A stretch of DNA of 21,625 nt, from positions 1-21,625 of the forward strand of contig JAIXZU010000131.1 in the NCBI GenBank assembly GCA_027489415.1. The letters are read 5' to 3'. The notes under the pieces were generated by a model. It did not search any database. It was not told where the DNA came from and saw only the letters and a program-made list of their open reading frames with translations. Within the stretch, counting starts at the first letter, position 1. Every line of letters begins with the position of its first letter. This document shows, piece by piece, positions 5,888 through 12,972 of this stretch. The translations under genes and the position numbers were made by a program. The DNA comes from Alphaproteobacteria bacterium. Its GTDB lineage: Bacteria; Pseudomonadota; Alphaproteobacteria; UBA2136; UBA6156.

Positions 5888-7843
5888 CTAAGAACTTTGA
5901 AAATAATCATAGATTATTTGCCCAAGTTCTTGCCCGATCCCCTTAACCTTAGAAAGCGCCTCCACACTAGCCCCCCTTACCCCCTCCACACTGCCAAAGT
6001 GCAGCAGCAGCGCCTTTTTCTTGCTCGGCCCAATTCCGGGTATCCCGTCCAACCGGCTCACCGCCAGCGCTTTCCCACGGCTTTCGCGGTGGAAGGTAAT
6101 CGCAAAACGGTGCGCCTCATCACGCACGCGCTGCAGCATGAAAATCAAGTCCGTCCCGTACGTTATCGGCAGCTCTTTCAGCGCCACGTCACCATGGGCA
6201 TCCACCTCGGCCAACCAGATAGTCTCCAGCCCCTTGTCCCGCTCCTCGCCCTTCGCAATCCCCACCAGCGCGGGGCATTCCGGCTGCCCCAGCAACCCCA
6301 ACTCACGCACCACACTCACCAGCACGTTAAGCTGCCCTTTTCCACCATCCACCAGCAACACATCCGGCAAACTCCCCAACCGCTCACCATCCGCCTCATC
6401 CGCTGGTTCCTCGGTTCCTTGGTTCCTGGTGCCTATCTCCTTCATCCCCCGCGTCACGCGCCGCGTCAGCACCTCGCGCAACATCGCGTAATCGTCAGGG
6501 GTGCTCTTGGTTTTAATATGGTAACGCCGGTAGCGCGCCTTAATCATCCCTTCCGGCCCCGCCACCACGCAACTGGCTACGGGGAATTTTCCGGAGATAT
6601 TCGAAATATCATAGCATTCCAGCAGTGCAATCGGCCGCACCAACCCCAGCATGGTGCCAAACGCCGTCATCTGCTTGGCCCAGCCATCATTCTCCACGGT
6701 CTTGCGGTGCAGCGCGTTGGTGGCGTTCTTTTCCGCCTGAAGCACCACGTCACGTTTGTCGCCCCGCGCCGGTACTTCAATCCGCACCTTCCGGCCAGCC
6801 GTTGTCCCCAGCGCCTCCGCCAGCATCTCGCTCTCGGCGGGCAGAATATTGCAGTAAATGAAAGGCATCGCCGTCCGCTGCGTGTAATGCAGCGCCAGAA
6901 ACACCCGCAGCGCCTCGGCCACATCAATCGGCCCGTCGCCCTCACCCATTTCATATTTGGGGTAGTACATCTGGTTCCCCACATGCTGCCCGTTCCGGTA
7001 ATGGAACGCCTGAATCCCAAGCTTACTCCCCTCACACACCACCGCAAACACATCCGCCTCCGCCAAAGCGTGGCTCAGCGCGCTTCCACCGGCACTTACC
7101 GCACTTAACGCCTTAATCCGGTCCCGCACTGCCGCCGCCCGCTCGTATTCCATATGTGAGGACGCCTCCTCCATCTGCACCTGCAATTCCTTCAAAACAA
7201 CCGTCCGCTCTCCACGCATGAACTGCTTCGCCTCGCGCACGGTGCGCTTGTAATCTTCGGGGGAAATCTTGCCCACACACGGCCCGCTGCAACGCTTGAT
7301 GTCATACTTCAAACACGGCCGTGTCCGGTGCCGGTAAATCGTGTCCGGGCAGGTGCGCAGCCGGAAGGCCCGTTCCATCAAATCAAGGGTCTGGTAAACA
7401 GCACCAGCACTGGGGTAGGGCCCGAAGTAATCGCCTTTGGCCTTCCGCGCCCCACGGTGGCTTTTAATCAACGGCACCTCGCCGTCGGTAATCAGCACAC
7501 TCACGTAACTGGCATCATCACGGAAGATGATATTATACTTCGGCTTCAAGCTCCGTATCAGGTTGGCTTCCAGCAGCAACGCATCGGTTTCGGTGCGGGT
7601 TTCCACCACCACAAGGTCGCGGGTTTCAAACACCATTTTCCGTATCCGCACCACCATCCGCTCAGGCTGGGTGTAACTGGTCAGCCGTGCCTTCAGGTTG
7701 CGCGCCTTGCCCACATACAGCACGTCACCACGGGCATTCAGCATACGGTAAACCCCGGGGGAGGTCGAAATCGTCTTCAACCGCCCCCGTATCAGCTCAA
7801 TTCCGTCCGTTATCGTGTCTGTCATCGGCGTCCAACCTGCCAT
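5888..7843 (-). CDS. uvrC: Excinuclease ABC subunit C (UvrC)
   Basis: The nuclease subunit of nucleotide excision repair, which makes the 3' and 5' incisions after UvrA/UvrB damage loading. At 651 aa it is somewhat longer than the roughly 610 aa E. coli protein. The GIY-YIG domain is at about residues 25-105 (SPGVYRMLN, VLYVGKARNLKARL). KRCSGPCVGKIS follows, then the UvrB-binding UVR motif (EEASSHMEYERAAAVRDRIK, about 230-250). The RNase H-like nuclease part has CYDISNISGKFPVAS and LLVDGGKGQLNVL. The tandem helix-hairpin-helix end has LDGIPGIGPSKKKALLLHFGS and VKGIGQELGQII. An octamer repeat adds the linker GTRNQGTEEPADEA before the DGGKGQ motif. No clear ribosome binding site is seen; ATG 7825 (MTDTITDG) is an alternative start. 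Confidence 0.97.
   Translation of the reverse strand: MAGWTPMTDTITDGIELIRGRLKTISTSPGVYRMLNARGDVLYVGKARNLKARLTSYTQPERMVVRIRKMVFETRDLVVVETRTETDALLLEANLIRSLKPKYNIIFRDDASYVSVLITDGEVPLIKSHRGARKAKGDYFGPYPSAGAVYQTLDLMERAFRLRTCPDTIYRHRTRPCLKYDIKRCSGPCVGKISPEDYKRTVREAKQFMRGERTVVLKELQVQMEEASSHMEYERAAAVRDRIKALSAVSAGGSALSHALAEADVFAVVCEGSKLGIQAFHYRNGQHVGNQMYYPKYEMGEGDGPIDVAEALRVFLALHYTQRTAMPFIYCNILPAESEMLAEALGTTAGRKVRIEVPARGDKRDVVLQAEKNATNALHRKTVENDGWAKQMTAFGTMLGLVRPIALLECYDISNISGKFPVASCVVAGPEGMIKARYRRYHIKTKSTPDDYAMLREVLTRRVTRGMKEIGTRNQGTEEPADEADGERLGSLPDVLLVDGGKGQLNVLVSVVRELGLLGQPECPALVGIAKGEERDKGLETIWLAEVDAHGDVALKELPITYGTDLIFMLQRVRDEAHRFAITFHRESRGKALAVSRLDGIPGIGPSKKKALLLHFGSVEGVRGASVEALSKVKGIGQELGQIIYDYFQSS
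6405..6428. repeat. Octamer tandem repeat inside uvrC
   Basis: Three 8-base units on the plus strand (GGTTCCTC, GGTTCCTT, GGTTCCTG) encode part of GTRNQGTEEP in UvrC. It lies in the variable linker just before the conserved LLVDGGKGQ block, so it changes length without touching a catalytic motif. The period is 8, not 7 as in the other arrays here. Confidence 0.75.
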
Positions 7844-8254
7844 AACCGGCTGCGGATGCCAATCTTTCGCAGCCTCAGCAGCGTTACGCTTCGTTAAATC
7901 ACTACATTTCTTACAGTTTCCATACTTATCCCAAAATCTGTGGATAACTCTTGGGACATCTTCCCTCCTCCCCCCTCCTCTTCCAAGCCCGCAGCCACGT
8001 CCGGCGGTGTTGCCACATTTTTAAACACCCCACACAATTCATATATTTCATAAACTTAATGCAATTTATCACACATTTCAACCCCCCTGTTGCTCAAATA
8101 TCCCACTCAACGCCACGTCCTGTGGATAACCCACGACTAACTTCCACAATTACGGCCTACCTCTTTGTAAAACATAAGCGAAGCGGCGCATAAAATCACC
8201 GGAACACAAAGTGTGTACTTGACGCATATCCCCACCACCCGCATAAGTTTGGCC
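7844..8254. other. uvrC/sxtJ divergent intergenic region with two DnaA-box sequences
   Basis: About 410 bases without a gene. Two exact copies of TGTGGATAA, the complement of the DnaA box TTATCCACA, lie at 7939-7947 and 8121-8129 in the same orientation. Weaker look-alikes are near 7925 (TTATCCCAA) and 8067 (TTATCACAC). Between them is an A+T-rich island (about 8018-8085). It must hold the uvrC promoter, which I cannot place. I see no base-skew switch here, which argues against an origin. Confidence 0.5.
8219..8247 (+). promoter_or_regulatory. Probable promoter of the sxtJ-carbamoyltransferase pair
   Basis: TTGACG, a 17-base spacer, then CATAAG. The same arrangement, TTGACA-17-CATAAG, occurs before rpsD. 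The expected transcription start (7-8 bases after the -10) falls on the ATG at 8255, so the transcript may be leaderless. Confidence 0.5.
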
Positions 8255-8665
8255 ATGGGGGTTATAAAATCAACGTTCCTAACCTATCCCGGCGCACGTC
8301 ACACGCAGCCGGAATCCAACATCGTGTTCGGCAGCACCTGTGTCGTTCTGTTGGCTCTCGCGAATGTCCCACTCATTCACTTCACAGCCACGCCCAATCC
8401 GTTGCCGCTCATGTTCGCGGCTTTGGCCCTGCTGTTACTCTTGTGGTCTCCCGTTAGCTTCACACCTATCCGGCACGGCTGGGTCGTCGGCAGTGTGGTC
8501 CTCTGCCAAACGCTTATTACATTCTGGTGGCTGTTCTATATCATGCCGTCAGGGCTCATCATGCAGGCCAGGGGGAAGGATCCCCTCAACCTGCGCTTCC
8601 TGCCGCAAGCCACATCGTATTGGAAGCCCCCCCACCCAGCCTCCAGCATGCAACGGTCGTCCTAG
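8255..8665 (+). CDS. SxtJ family membrane protein
   Basis: A 136-aa protein with three probable membrane helices: FGSTCVVLLALANVPLIHF, LPLMFAALALLLLLWSPVSF and WVVGSVVLCQTLITFWWLFY. It ends in the SxtJ signature of a glycine/lysine-aspartate segment and a final SYW (GKDPLNLRFLPQATSYW, about residues 110-126). SxtJ-type proteins are encoded beside carbamoyltransferases in saxitoxin and many unrelated clusters; their role is unproven, perhaps a membrane partner of the enzyme. The stop is 4 bases before the carbamoyltransferase ATG, so they form one transcript. I start at ATG 8255, since the promoter lies just upstream; a GTG at 8213 would extend it by 14 residues but overlaps that promoter. Confidence 0.72.
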   Translation: MGVIKSTFLTYPGARHTQPESNIVFGSTCVVLLALANVPLIHFTATPNPLPLMFAALALLLLLWSPVSFTPIRHGWVVGSVVLCQTLITFWWLFYIMPSGLIMQARGKDPLNLRFLPQATSYWKPPHPASSMQRSS

Positions 8666-8669
8666 TCGC

Positions 8670-10529
8670 ATGGCTCAGCACTCTACCGCCACCTATATTC
8701 TGGGAATATCCGCCTTTTACCATGACTCCGCGGCCGCACTCCTCAAGGACGGCCACATCATCGCAGCTGCGCAAGAAGAACGCTTCACCCGCATCCGCCA
8801 CGACGCAAGCTTCCCCAACAACGCCATCGCCTGGTGCCTGGAAGACGCAGGCATCACGCTCGACGACGTCACCTTCGTCACCTTCTACGACAAACCCCTC
8901 CTCAAGTTCGCCCGCGTGCTGGAAACCTACAAAGCCCTCGCCCCGCGTGGTCTGGAATCCTTCCTGCACACCACTACCGGCTGGCTGAACGAGAAATTCC
9001 TCCAAAACCAGCTTGTTCTGCAACAACTCACCAAGCTCTCACCGGGCTTTTCCCGTGCCAAGCTGCTCTTTGCCCAGCACCACCTGTCCCACGCGGCCAG
9101 CGCCTTCTACCCATCGCCCTATGAAAAAGCCGTTGTTCTGGTGCTGGATGGTATCGGCGAATGGGCCACCACCACTGTCGCCATCGGCACGCCGGACAAT
9201 CTCGAAATCATCCGCGAAATCAGCTTCCCGCACAGCCTCGGCCTGCTCTACAGCGCCTTCACCAGCTATCTGGGCTTCAAGGTGGGGGACGAATACAAAC
9301 TCATGGGCCTCGCCGCCTACGGCAAACCAACCTACGCGGACCTCATCCGCCAGCACCTCGTCCACGTCAAGCCGGACGGCTCCTTCCGCCTGAACATGGA
9401 CTACTTCGACTTCACCCCCGGCCCCGCCATCACCAGCACCCGCTTCGACAAACTCTTCGGCGGCGCAGCCATCAAACAGGGGACGGACGCCACCCAGCGG
9501 GAGATGGACCTCGCCGCCAGCATCCAGATGGTGCTGGAAGAAATCATCCTGCGCATCACCCGCAGCCTCGCGCGGGAGTTTCCGGATATTCCCAACCTCT
9601 GTCTCGCCGGTGAAGTGGCCTTCAACCGCGTCGCCAACAGCAAAATTCTGAAGGAAGGCGGCTTCCAGAATGTCTGGATCCAACCGGCCGCAGACGACTC
9701 CGGCGGCGCCATCGGTGCCGCCCTCTGCGCATGGCACCACCACCTGCAACAGCCCCTCTCCCCCAAACCGAAGACCGGAGACCTCATGCAGGGCGCCTTC
9801 CTCGGCCCCCACTTCACCAGCCGCCAAGTCGCCCGTGTCTTCGACAAAATCGGCGCCATCTACCGCCCCATCAAAACCGAGGAAGAACTGCTGGACCGCG
9901 CCGCCACCGCCCTCGCCGAAGGCAAAATCGTCGGCTGGTTCCAAGGCCGTATGGAATTCGGGGACCGCGCCCTCGGCGCCCGCTCGATACTCGGGGACCC
10001 CCGCAATCCGGACATGCAGAAAACCATGGGCCTCAAAACCCGCTCCCGCCTCTCGCTGCGCCCCCTCGCCGCCTCGGTCTCGCGCGAAAACGTCGCCCAG
10101 TGGTTCGACACCGACACCGACTCTCCCTACATGCTCCTCGTCGCCGGCATCCATAAAAAGCTCTTGAAGAAAATGACACCGCGCCAGCAGGCCCTCACCG
10201 CCGCGGAAAAAGTCGAAGTCGTCCGCAGCACCATTCCGGCGGTCACGCACGTGGACTACACCGCCCGCATCCACACAGTCCACGCCGAAACCAACCGCCG
10301 CTTCCACGCCCTACTCAAGGAATTCGGCCACAAAACCGGCTGCCACGTACTGGCCAACACCGTCTTCGCCACCAACAGCCAGCCCATCGTCAACACGCCG
10401 GAAGACGCCTTCCGCAGCTTCATGGGCTCGGACCTCGACGTCCTCGTCATCGAAAACCACATCCTCTACAAAGAGGAACAAAACCCGGCCCTCCTCCCCG
10501 CCTACAAAACCCACCTCAACCGCCCCTAA
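8670..10529 (+). CDS. Carbamoyltransferase, NodU/CmcH/TobZ family (divergent)
   Basis: A 619-aa O-carbamoyltransferase-type enzyme; relatives transfer carbamoyl from carbamoyl phosphate, through carbamoyl-AMP, to a hydroxyl of a sugar or metabolite. The Kae1-like N-terminal domain has ILGISAFYHDSAAAL (about residues 10-24), EERFTRIRHD, the metal-site HHLSHAASAFYPSPY (about 137-151), VLDGIGEWATT and LMGLAAYGKP. Later come GEVAFNRVANSKIL and IQPAADDSGGAIGAAL. The YrdC-like end has GRMEFGDRALGARSILGDPR and IPAVTHVDYTAR. Several usually conserved blocks are altered: the family's RESFRPFAP reads RLSLRPLAA, and NTSFN.RGEP reads NTVFATNSQP. The frame is uninterrupted, so this is substitution, not a frameshift. 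The start at 8670 follows sxtJ by 4 bases. The substrate is unknown. Confidence 0.9.
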   Translation: MAQHSTATYILGISAFYHDSAAALLKDGHIIAAAQEERFTRIRHDASFPNNAIAWCLEDAGITLDDVTFVTFYDKPLLKFARVLETYKALAPRGLESFLHTTTGWLNEKFLQNQLVLQQLTKLSPGFSRAKLLFAQHHLSHAASAFYPSPYEKAVVLVLDGIGEWATTTVAIGTPDNLEIIREISFPHSLGLLYSAFTSYLGFKVGDEYKLMGLAAYGKPTYADLIRQHLVHVKPDGSFRLNMDYFDFTPGPAITSTRFDKLFGGAAIKQGTDATQREMDLAASIQMVLEEIILRITRSLAREFPDIPNLCLAGEVAFNRVANSKILKEGGFQNVWIQPAADDSGGAIGAALCAWHHHLQQPLSPKPKTGDLMQGAFLGPHFTSRQVARVFDKIGAIYRPIKTEEELLDRAATALAEGKIVGWFQGRMEFGDRALGARSILGDPRNPDMQKTMGLKTRSRLSLRPLAASVSRENVAQWFDTDTDSPYMLLVAGIHKKLLKKMTPRQQALTAAEKVEVVRSTIPAVTHVDYTARIHTVHAETNRRFHALLKEFGHKTGCHVLANTVFATNSQPIVNTPEDAFRSFMGSDLDVLVIENHILYKEEQNPALLPAYKTHLNRP

Positions 10530-10530
10530 A

Positions 10531-10558
10531 AACAAAAAAACACGTCGCGAAGCGACGT
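10531..10558 (-). terminator. Hairpin terminator facing the minus strand (end of the uvrB transcript)
   Basis: Perfect 7-bp stem ACGTCGC/GCGACGT with a 3-base loop (10542-10558), followed on the minus strand by a T-rich run (10531-10540). It lies about 200 bases past the uvrB stop, beyond palindrome copy 3. A near-copy of the stem (ACGTCGC/GCAACGT) lies at about 10608-10624 without a T run. Confidence 0.65.
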
Positions 10559-10641
10559 CTCTCCCAAGAATCGACAATCCCAGTTCTTGAGGGTTCGCAA
10601 GATACACACGTCGCGAAGCAACGTCTCTCTCCCCACCGCCA

Positions 10642-10748
10642 GCGCGAGGCTATAAACGGTGATCCCAGTGCTTTTTGGCGGGTCGCCTAATACACTGGAA
10701 GTATTTAAGACCCGCCAAAAAGTGCTGGGGCGCCGTTTTAGCCCGCGC
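10642..10748 (-). repeat. Dispersed long palindrome, copy 3 (3' of uvrB)
   Basis: About 107 bp. Outer arms GCGCGAGGCTATAAACGG and CCGTTTTAGCCCGCGC. Middle stem CCCAGTGCTTTTTGGCGGGTC with GACCCGCCAAAAAGTGCTGGG. Apex AATAC...AGTATT. It begins 10 bases after the uvrB stop codon. Its left flank (ACGTCTCTCTCCCCACCGCC) resembles that of copy 1. Confidence 0.88.
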
Positions 10749-10758
10749 CCCTAATACG

Positions 10759-12840
10759 CTAGTGACTCACCGCCTCAGAAACCATCCCACCCATCTTAAG
10801 CTCCAACGCCTCCAGCTCCCGCAACCTATCCCTCAGCGCCGCCGCCTGCTCAAAGTCCAAATCAGCCGCCGCCTTGAACATCACCTTGCGCAACTGCTCA
10901 ATCTCTTTCGGCAGGTCGGCAATCCCCAGCTTCAGCGCATCACGCGCCGCTTTACGGCTGGCCTGAAGCACATCTTCAGCCTTGCCTGCTCCCACAATGC
11001 CCTCACTCACGGCACGCACGGTGCTGGTCGGCACCATGCCGGTCTCGGCATTGCTCTCAAGCTGCTTCACACGGCGGCGGTTGCACTCGTTCAACATCAC
11101 ATTGATGCTGTTCGTCATCACATCCGCATACAGCAACGCGCGCCCGTGCACGTTCCGCGCCGCACGTCCCACGGTCTGAATCAGGCTCGTCGCACTGCGC
11201 AAAAAGCCCTCTTTATCAGCATCCAGAATCGCCACCAGCGCCACTTCCGGAATATCCAAACCCTCACGCAGCAAGTTAATTCCCACCAGCACGTCAAACG
11301 CCCCCAGCCGCAGGTCGCGCACAATCTGCGCCCGCTCAAGGGTTTCAATGTCGCTGTGCAGGTAGCGCACGCGCACGTTGTTCTCGTTCAGGTAACTCGT
11401 CAGCTGCTCGGCCATCTTCTTGGTCAGCACCGTCACCAGCGTGCGGTATCCCGCTTCCGTGGTCTTCTGAATCTCCCCGAACAAGTCATCCACCTGCCCG
11501 TCCACCGGCCGAATCTCCACTTCCGGGTCAACCAGTCCGGTCGGGCGCACCACCTGCTCGGCAATGGCGTCTCCGGCAAGCTTCAATTCCAGCGGCGCGG
11601 GTGTGGCACTCACATAAATCGTCTGCGGGCGCCCTTGGTCCCACTCCTCAAAGCGCAGCGGGCGGTTATCAATCGCACTGGGCAACCGGAAACCATAATT
11701 CACCAGCGTCTGCTTCCGTACCGCGTCCCCTCGGCTCATCCCGCCAATCTGCGGCACGGTCACGTGGCTTTCATCCACAAACAGCAACGCATCATCAGGC
11801 AGGTAACTGAACAACGTCGCCGGCGGCGCCCCCGGCGCACGTCCGGTCAGGTGGCGGCTGTAGTTCTCAATCCCGTTACAGAACCCACTCGCCCCCAGCA
11901 TCTCCAAATCAAAATTGGTCCGCTCGCGTATCCGCTGTTCCTCCAGCAGTTTCCCCTGCGCAATCAGCTCGGCCTCGCGCTCTTTCAGCTCGGCTTTAAT
12001 GCGCTGAATCGCACTGTGCATCGCGGGCTTCGGCGTCACATAGTGGCTGTTCGGGTAAACCGTAAGCTCCTCAATCTCGCCCAGCTTCTCCCCCGTCAGC
12101 GGGTCAAACCGGATAATCTTCTCCACATCATCGCCAAACAGCACAATGCGCCACGCCTCGTCTTCCAAGTGGCTGGGGAAGACCTCCACAATCTCGCCCT
12201 TGGCCCTGAAACTCCCGCGCTCCAGCACCAAATCATTGCGCCCGTACTGCAAATCGCTCAGCTTGCGCAGCAACGCGTCGCGGTCCAGGGTGTCACCTAC
12301 CGCCACGGGTATCACCATTTCGGCATAGAATTCCCGCTCCCCAATACCGTAAATACAGCTGACGGATGCAATCACAATCACATCGCGCCGCTCCAGCAGC
12401 GCCCGCGTGGCACTGTGGCGCAGGCGGTCAATCTGCTCGTTTACTTCGGCGGTTTTTTCAATGTAGGTGTCACTGCGCGGCACATAGGCCTCGGGCTGAT
12501 AGTAGTCATAGTAACTCACAAAGTACTCTACGGCGTTGTTGGGGAAGAACGCCTTGAACTCCTCATACAGCTGCGCCGCCAGCGTCTTGTTGTGTGCCAT
12601 CACAATCGCGGGGCGGCCGGTGCTGGCAATCACGTTGTCCATGGTGAAGGTCTTGCCGCTACCCGTCACACCCAGCAGCACACTATCGCGCCGCCCCTCT
12701 TCCACAAATCGCACCAAATCATCAATCGCCTTGGGCTGGTCACCGGCGGGCTGGTAATTGCTCTGGAAATCGAACTGCACGCGCCCCTTCGGCACCGCAA
12801 TCTTCCCCATCTCCTGCATCATTGGCAAATTCTTGGCCAT
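10759..12840 (-). CDS. uvrB: Excinuclease ABC subunit B (UvrB)
   Basis: The damage-verifying helicase of nucleotide excision repair, which receives DNA from UvrA and recruits UvrC. At 693 aa it is of normal length. Domains in order: YQPAGDQPKAID at the N-terminus, Walker A GVTGSGKTFT (about residues 58-67), the beta-hairpin YYDYYQPEAYVP (about 112-123) that clamps DNA, ASVSCIYGIG, the Walker B-type LLFVDESHVTVPQ, and helicase motifs V and VI (GINLLREGLDIPEV, QTVGRAARN). The C-terminal UVR motif (DLDFEQAAALRDRLRELE) binds UvrC. The start is supported by GAGGGAG just upstream. No alphaproteobacterial-type LexA box is visible. It ends at palindrome copy 3. Confidence 0.98.
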   Translation of the reverse strand: MAKNLPMMQEMGKIAVPKGRVQFDFQSNYQPAGDQPKAIDDLVRFVEEGRRDSVLLGVTGSGKTFTMDNVIASTGRPAIVMAHNKTLAAQLYEEFKAFFPNNAVEYFVSYYDYYQPEAYVPRSDTYIEKTAEVNEQIDRLRHSATRALLERRDVIVIASVSCIYGIGEREFYAEMVIPVAVGDTLDRDALLRKLSDLQYGRNDLVLERGSFRAKGEIVEVFPSHLEDEAWRIVLFGDDVEKIIRFDPLTGEKLGEIEELTVYPNSHYVTPKPAMHSAIQRIKAELKEREAELIAQGKLLEEQRIRERTNFDLEMLGASGFCNGIENYSRHLTGRAPGAPPATLFSYLPDDALLFVDESHVTVPQIGGMSRGDAVRKQTLVNYGFRLPSAIDNRPLRFEEWDQGRPQTIYVSATPAPLELKLAGDAIAEQVVRPTGLVDPEVEIRPVDGQVDDLFGEIQKTTEAGYRTLVTVLTKKMAEQLTSYLNENNVRVRYLHSDIETLERAQIVRDLRLGAFDVLVGINLLREGLDIPEVALVAILDADKEGFLRSATSLIQTVGRAARNVHGRALLYADVMTNSINVMLNECNRRRVKQLESNAETGMVPTSTVRAVSEGIVGAGKAEDVLQASRKAARDALKLGIADLPKEIEQLRKVMFKAAADLDFEQAAALRDRLRELEALELKMGGMVSEAVSH

Positions 12841-12887
12841 TCCGCTCCCTCAACCCCACTTTTTGAAAACTGAACCACAATTACTCC

Positions 12888-12916
12888 TTGCCAGCCGCCA
12901 ACGCAACCGATATAAT
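12888..12916 (+). promoter_or_regulatory. Sigma-70-type promoter of the 258-aa gene
   Basis: TTGCCA (12888-12893), a 17-base spacer and a perfect TATAAT (12911-12916), giving a leader of roughly 50 nt before the ATG at 12973. This is one of the clearest promoter matches in the window. Confidence 0.75.
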
Positions 12917-12972
12917 TGCATACAATTCGCCCCATCGGCCTCACGGCCCTCCCTCTTTCCCGGAGTCTCCCC

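Noticed and set aside
5897..7108. 403-aa open frame on the plus strand across uvrC
   Set aside because: It is the antisense of uvrC, is rich in His, Pro, Gln and Arg as such shadows are, and has no family motif.
7844..8254. Chromosomal origin of replication
   Set aside because: Two DnaA boxes and an A+T-rich stretch are present, but the plus strand stays C-rich on both sides and no usual origin-linked genes are here.
8340..8669. N-terminal extension of the carbamoyltransferase
   Set aside because: The frame is open upstream only because it overlaps sxtJ; the family start (MAQHSTATYILGISAF) is at 8670.
10021..10080. Frameshift as the cause of the odd RLSLRPLAA segment
   Set aside because: The sequence on both sides stays in the same frame and aligns with the family, so the change is by substitution.
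9039..10307. 422-aa open frame on the minus strand across the carbamoyltransferase
   Set aside because: Glycine-, alanine- and glutamate-rich shadow of the real gene with no motif and no ribosome binding site.
10675..12873. 732-aa open frame on the plus strand across uvrB
   Set aside because: It is the antisense of uvrB, whose Walker and helicase motifs are clear; the start lies in palindrome copy 3.
12841..12972. LexA (SOS) operator before uvrB or uvrC
   Set aside because: No GTTC-N7-GTTC direct repeat, the alphaproteobacterial LexA box, is visible in either upstream region.
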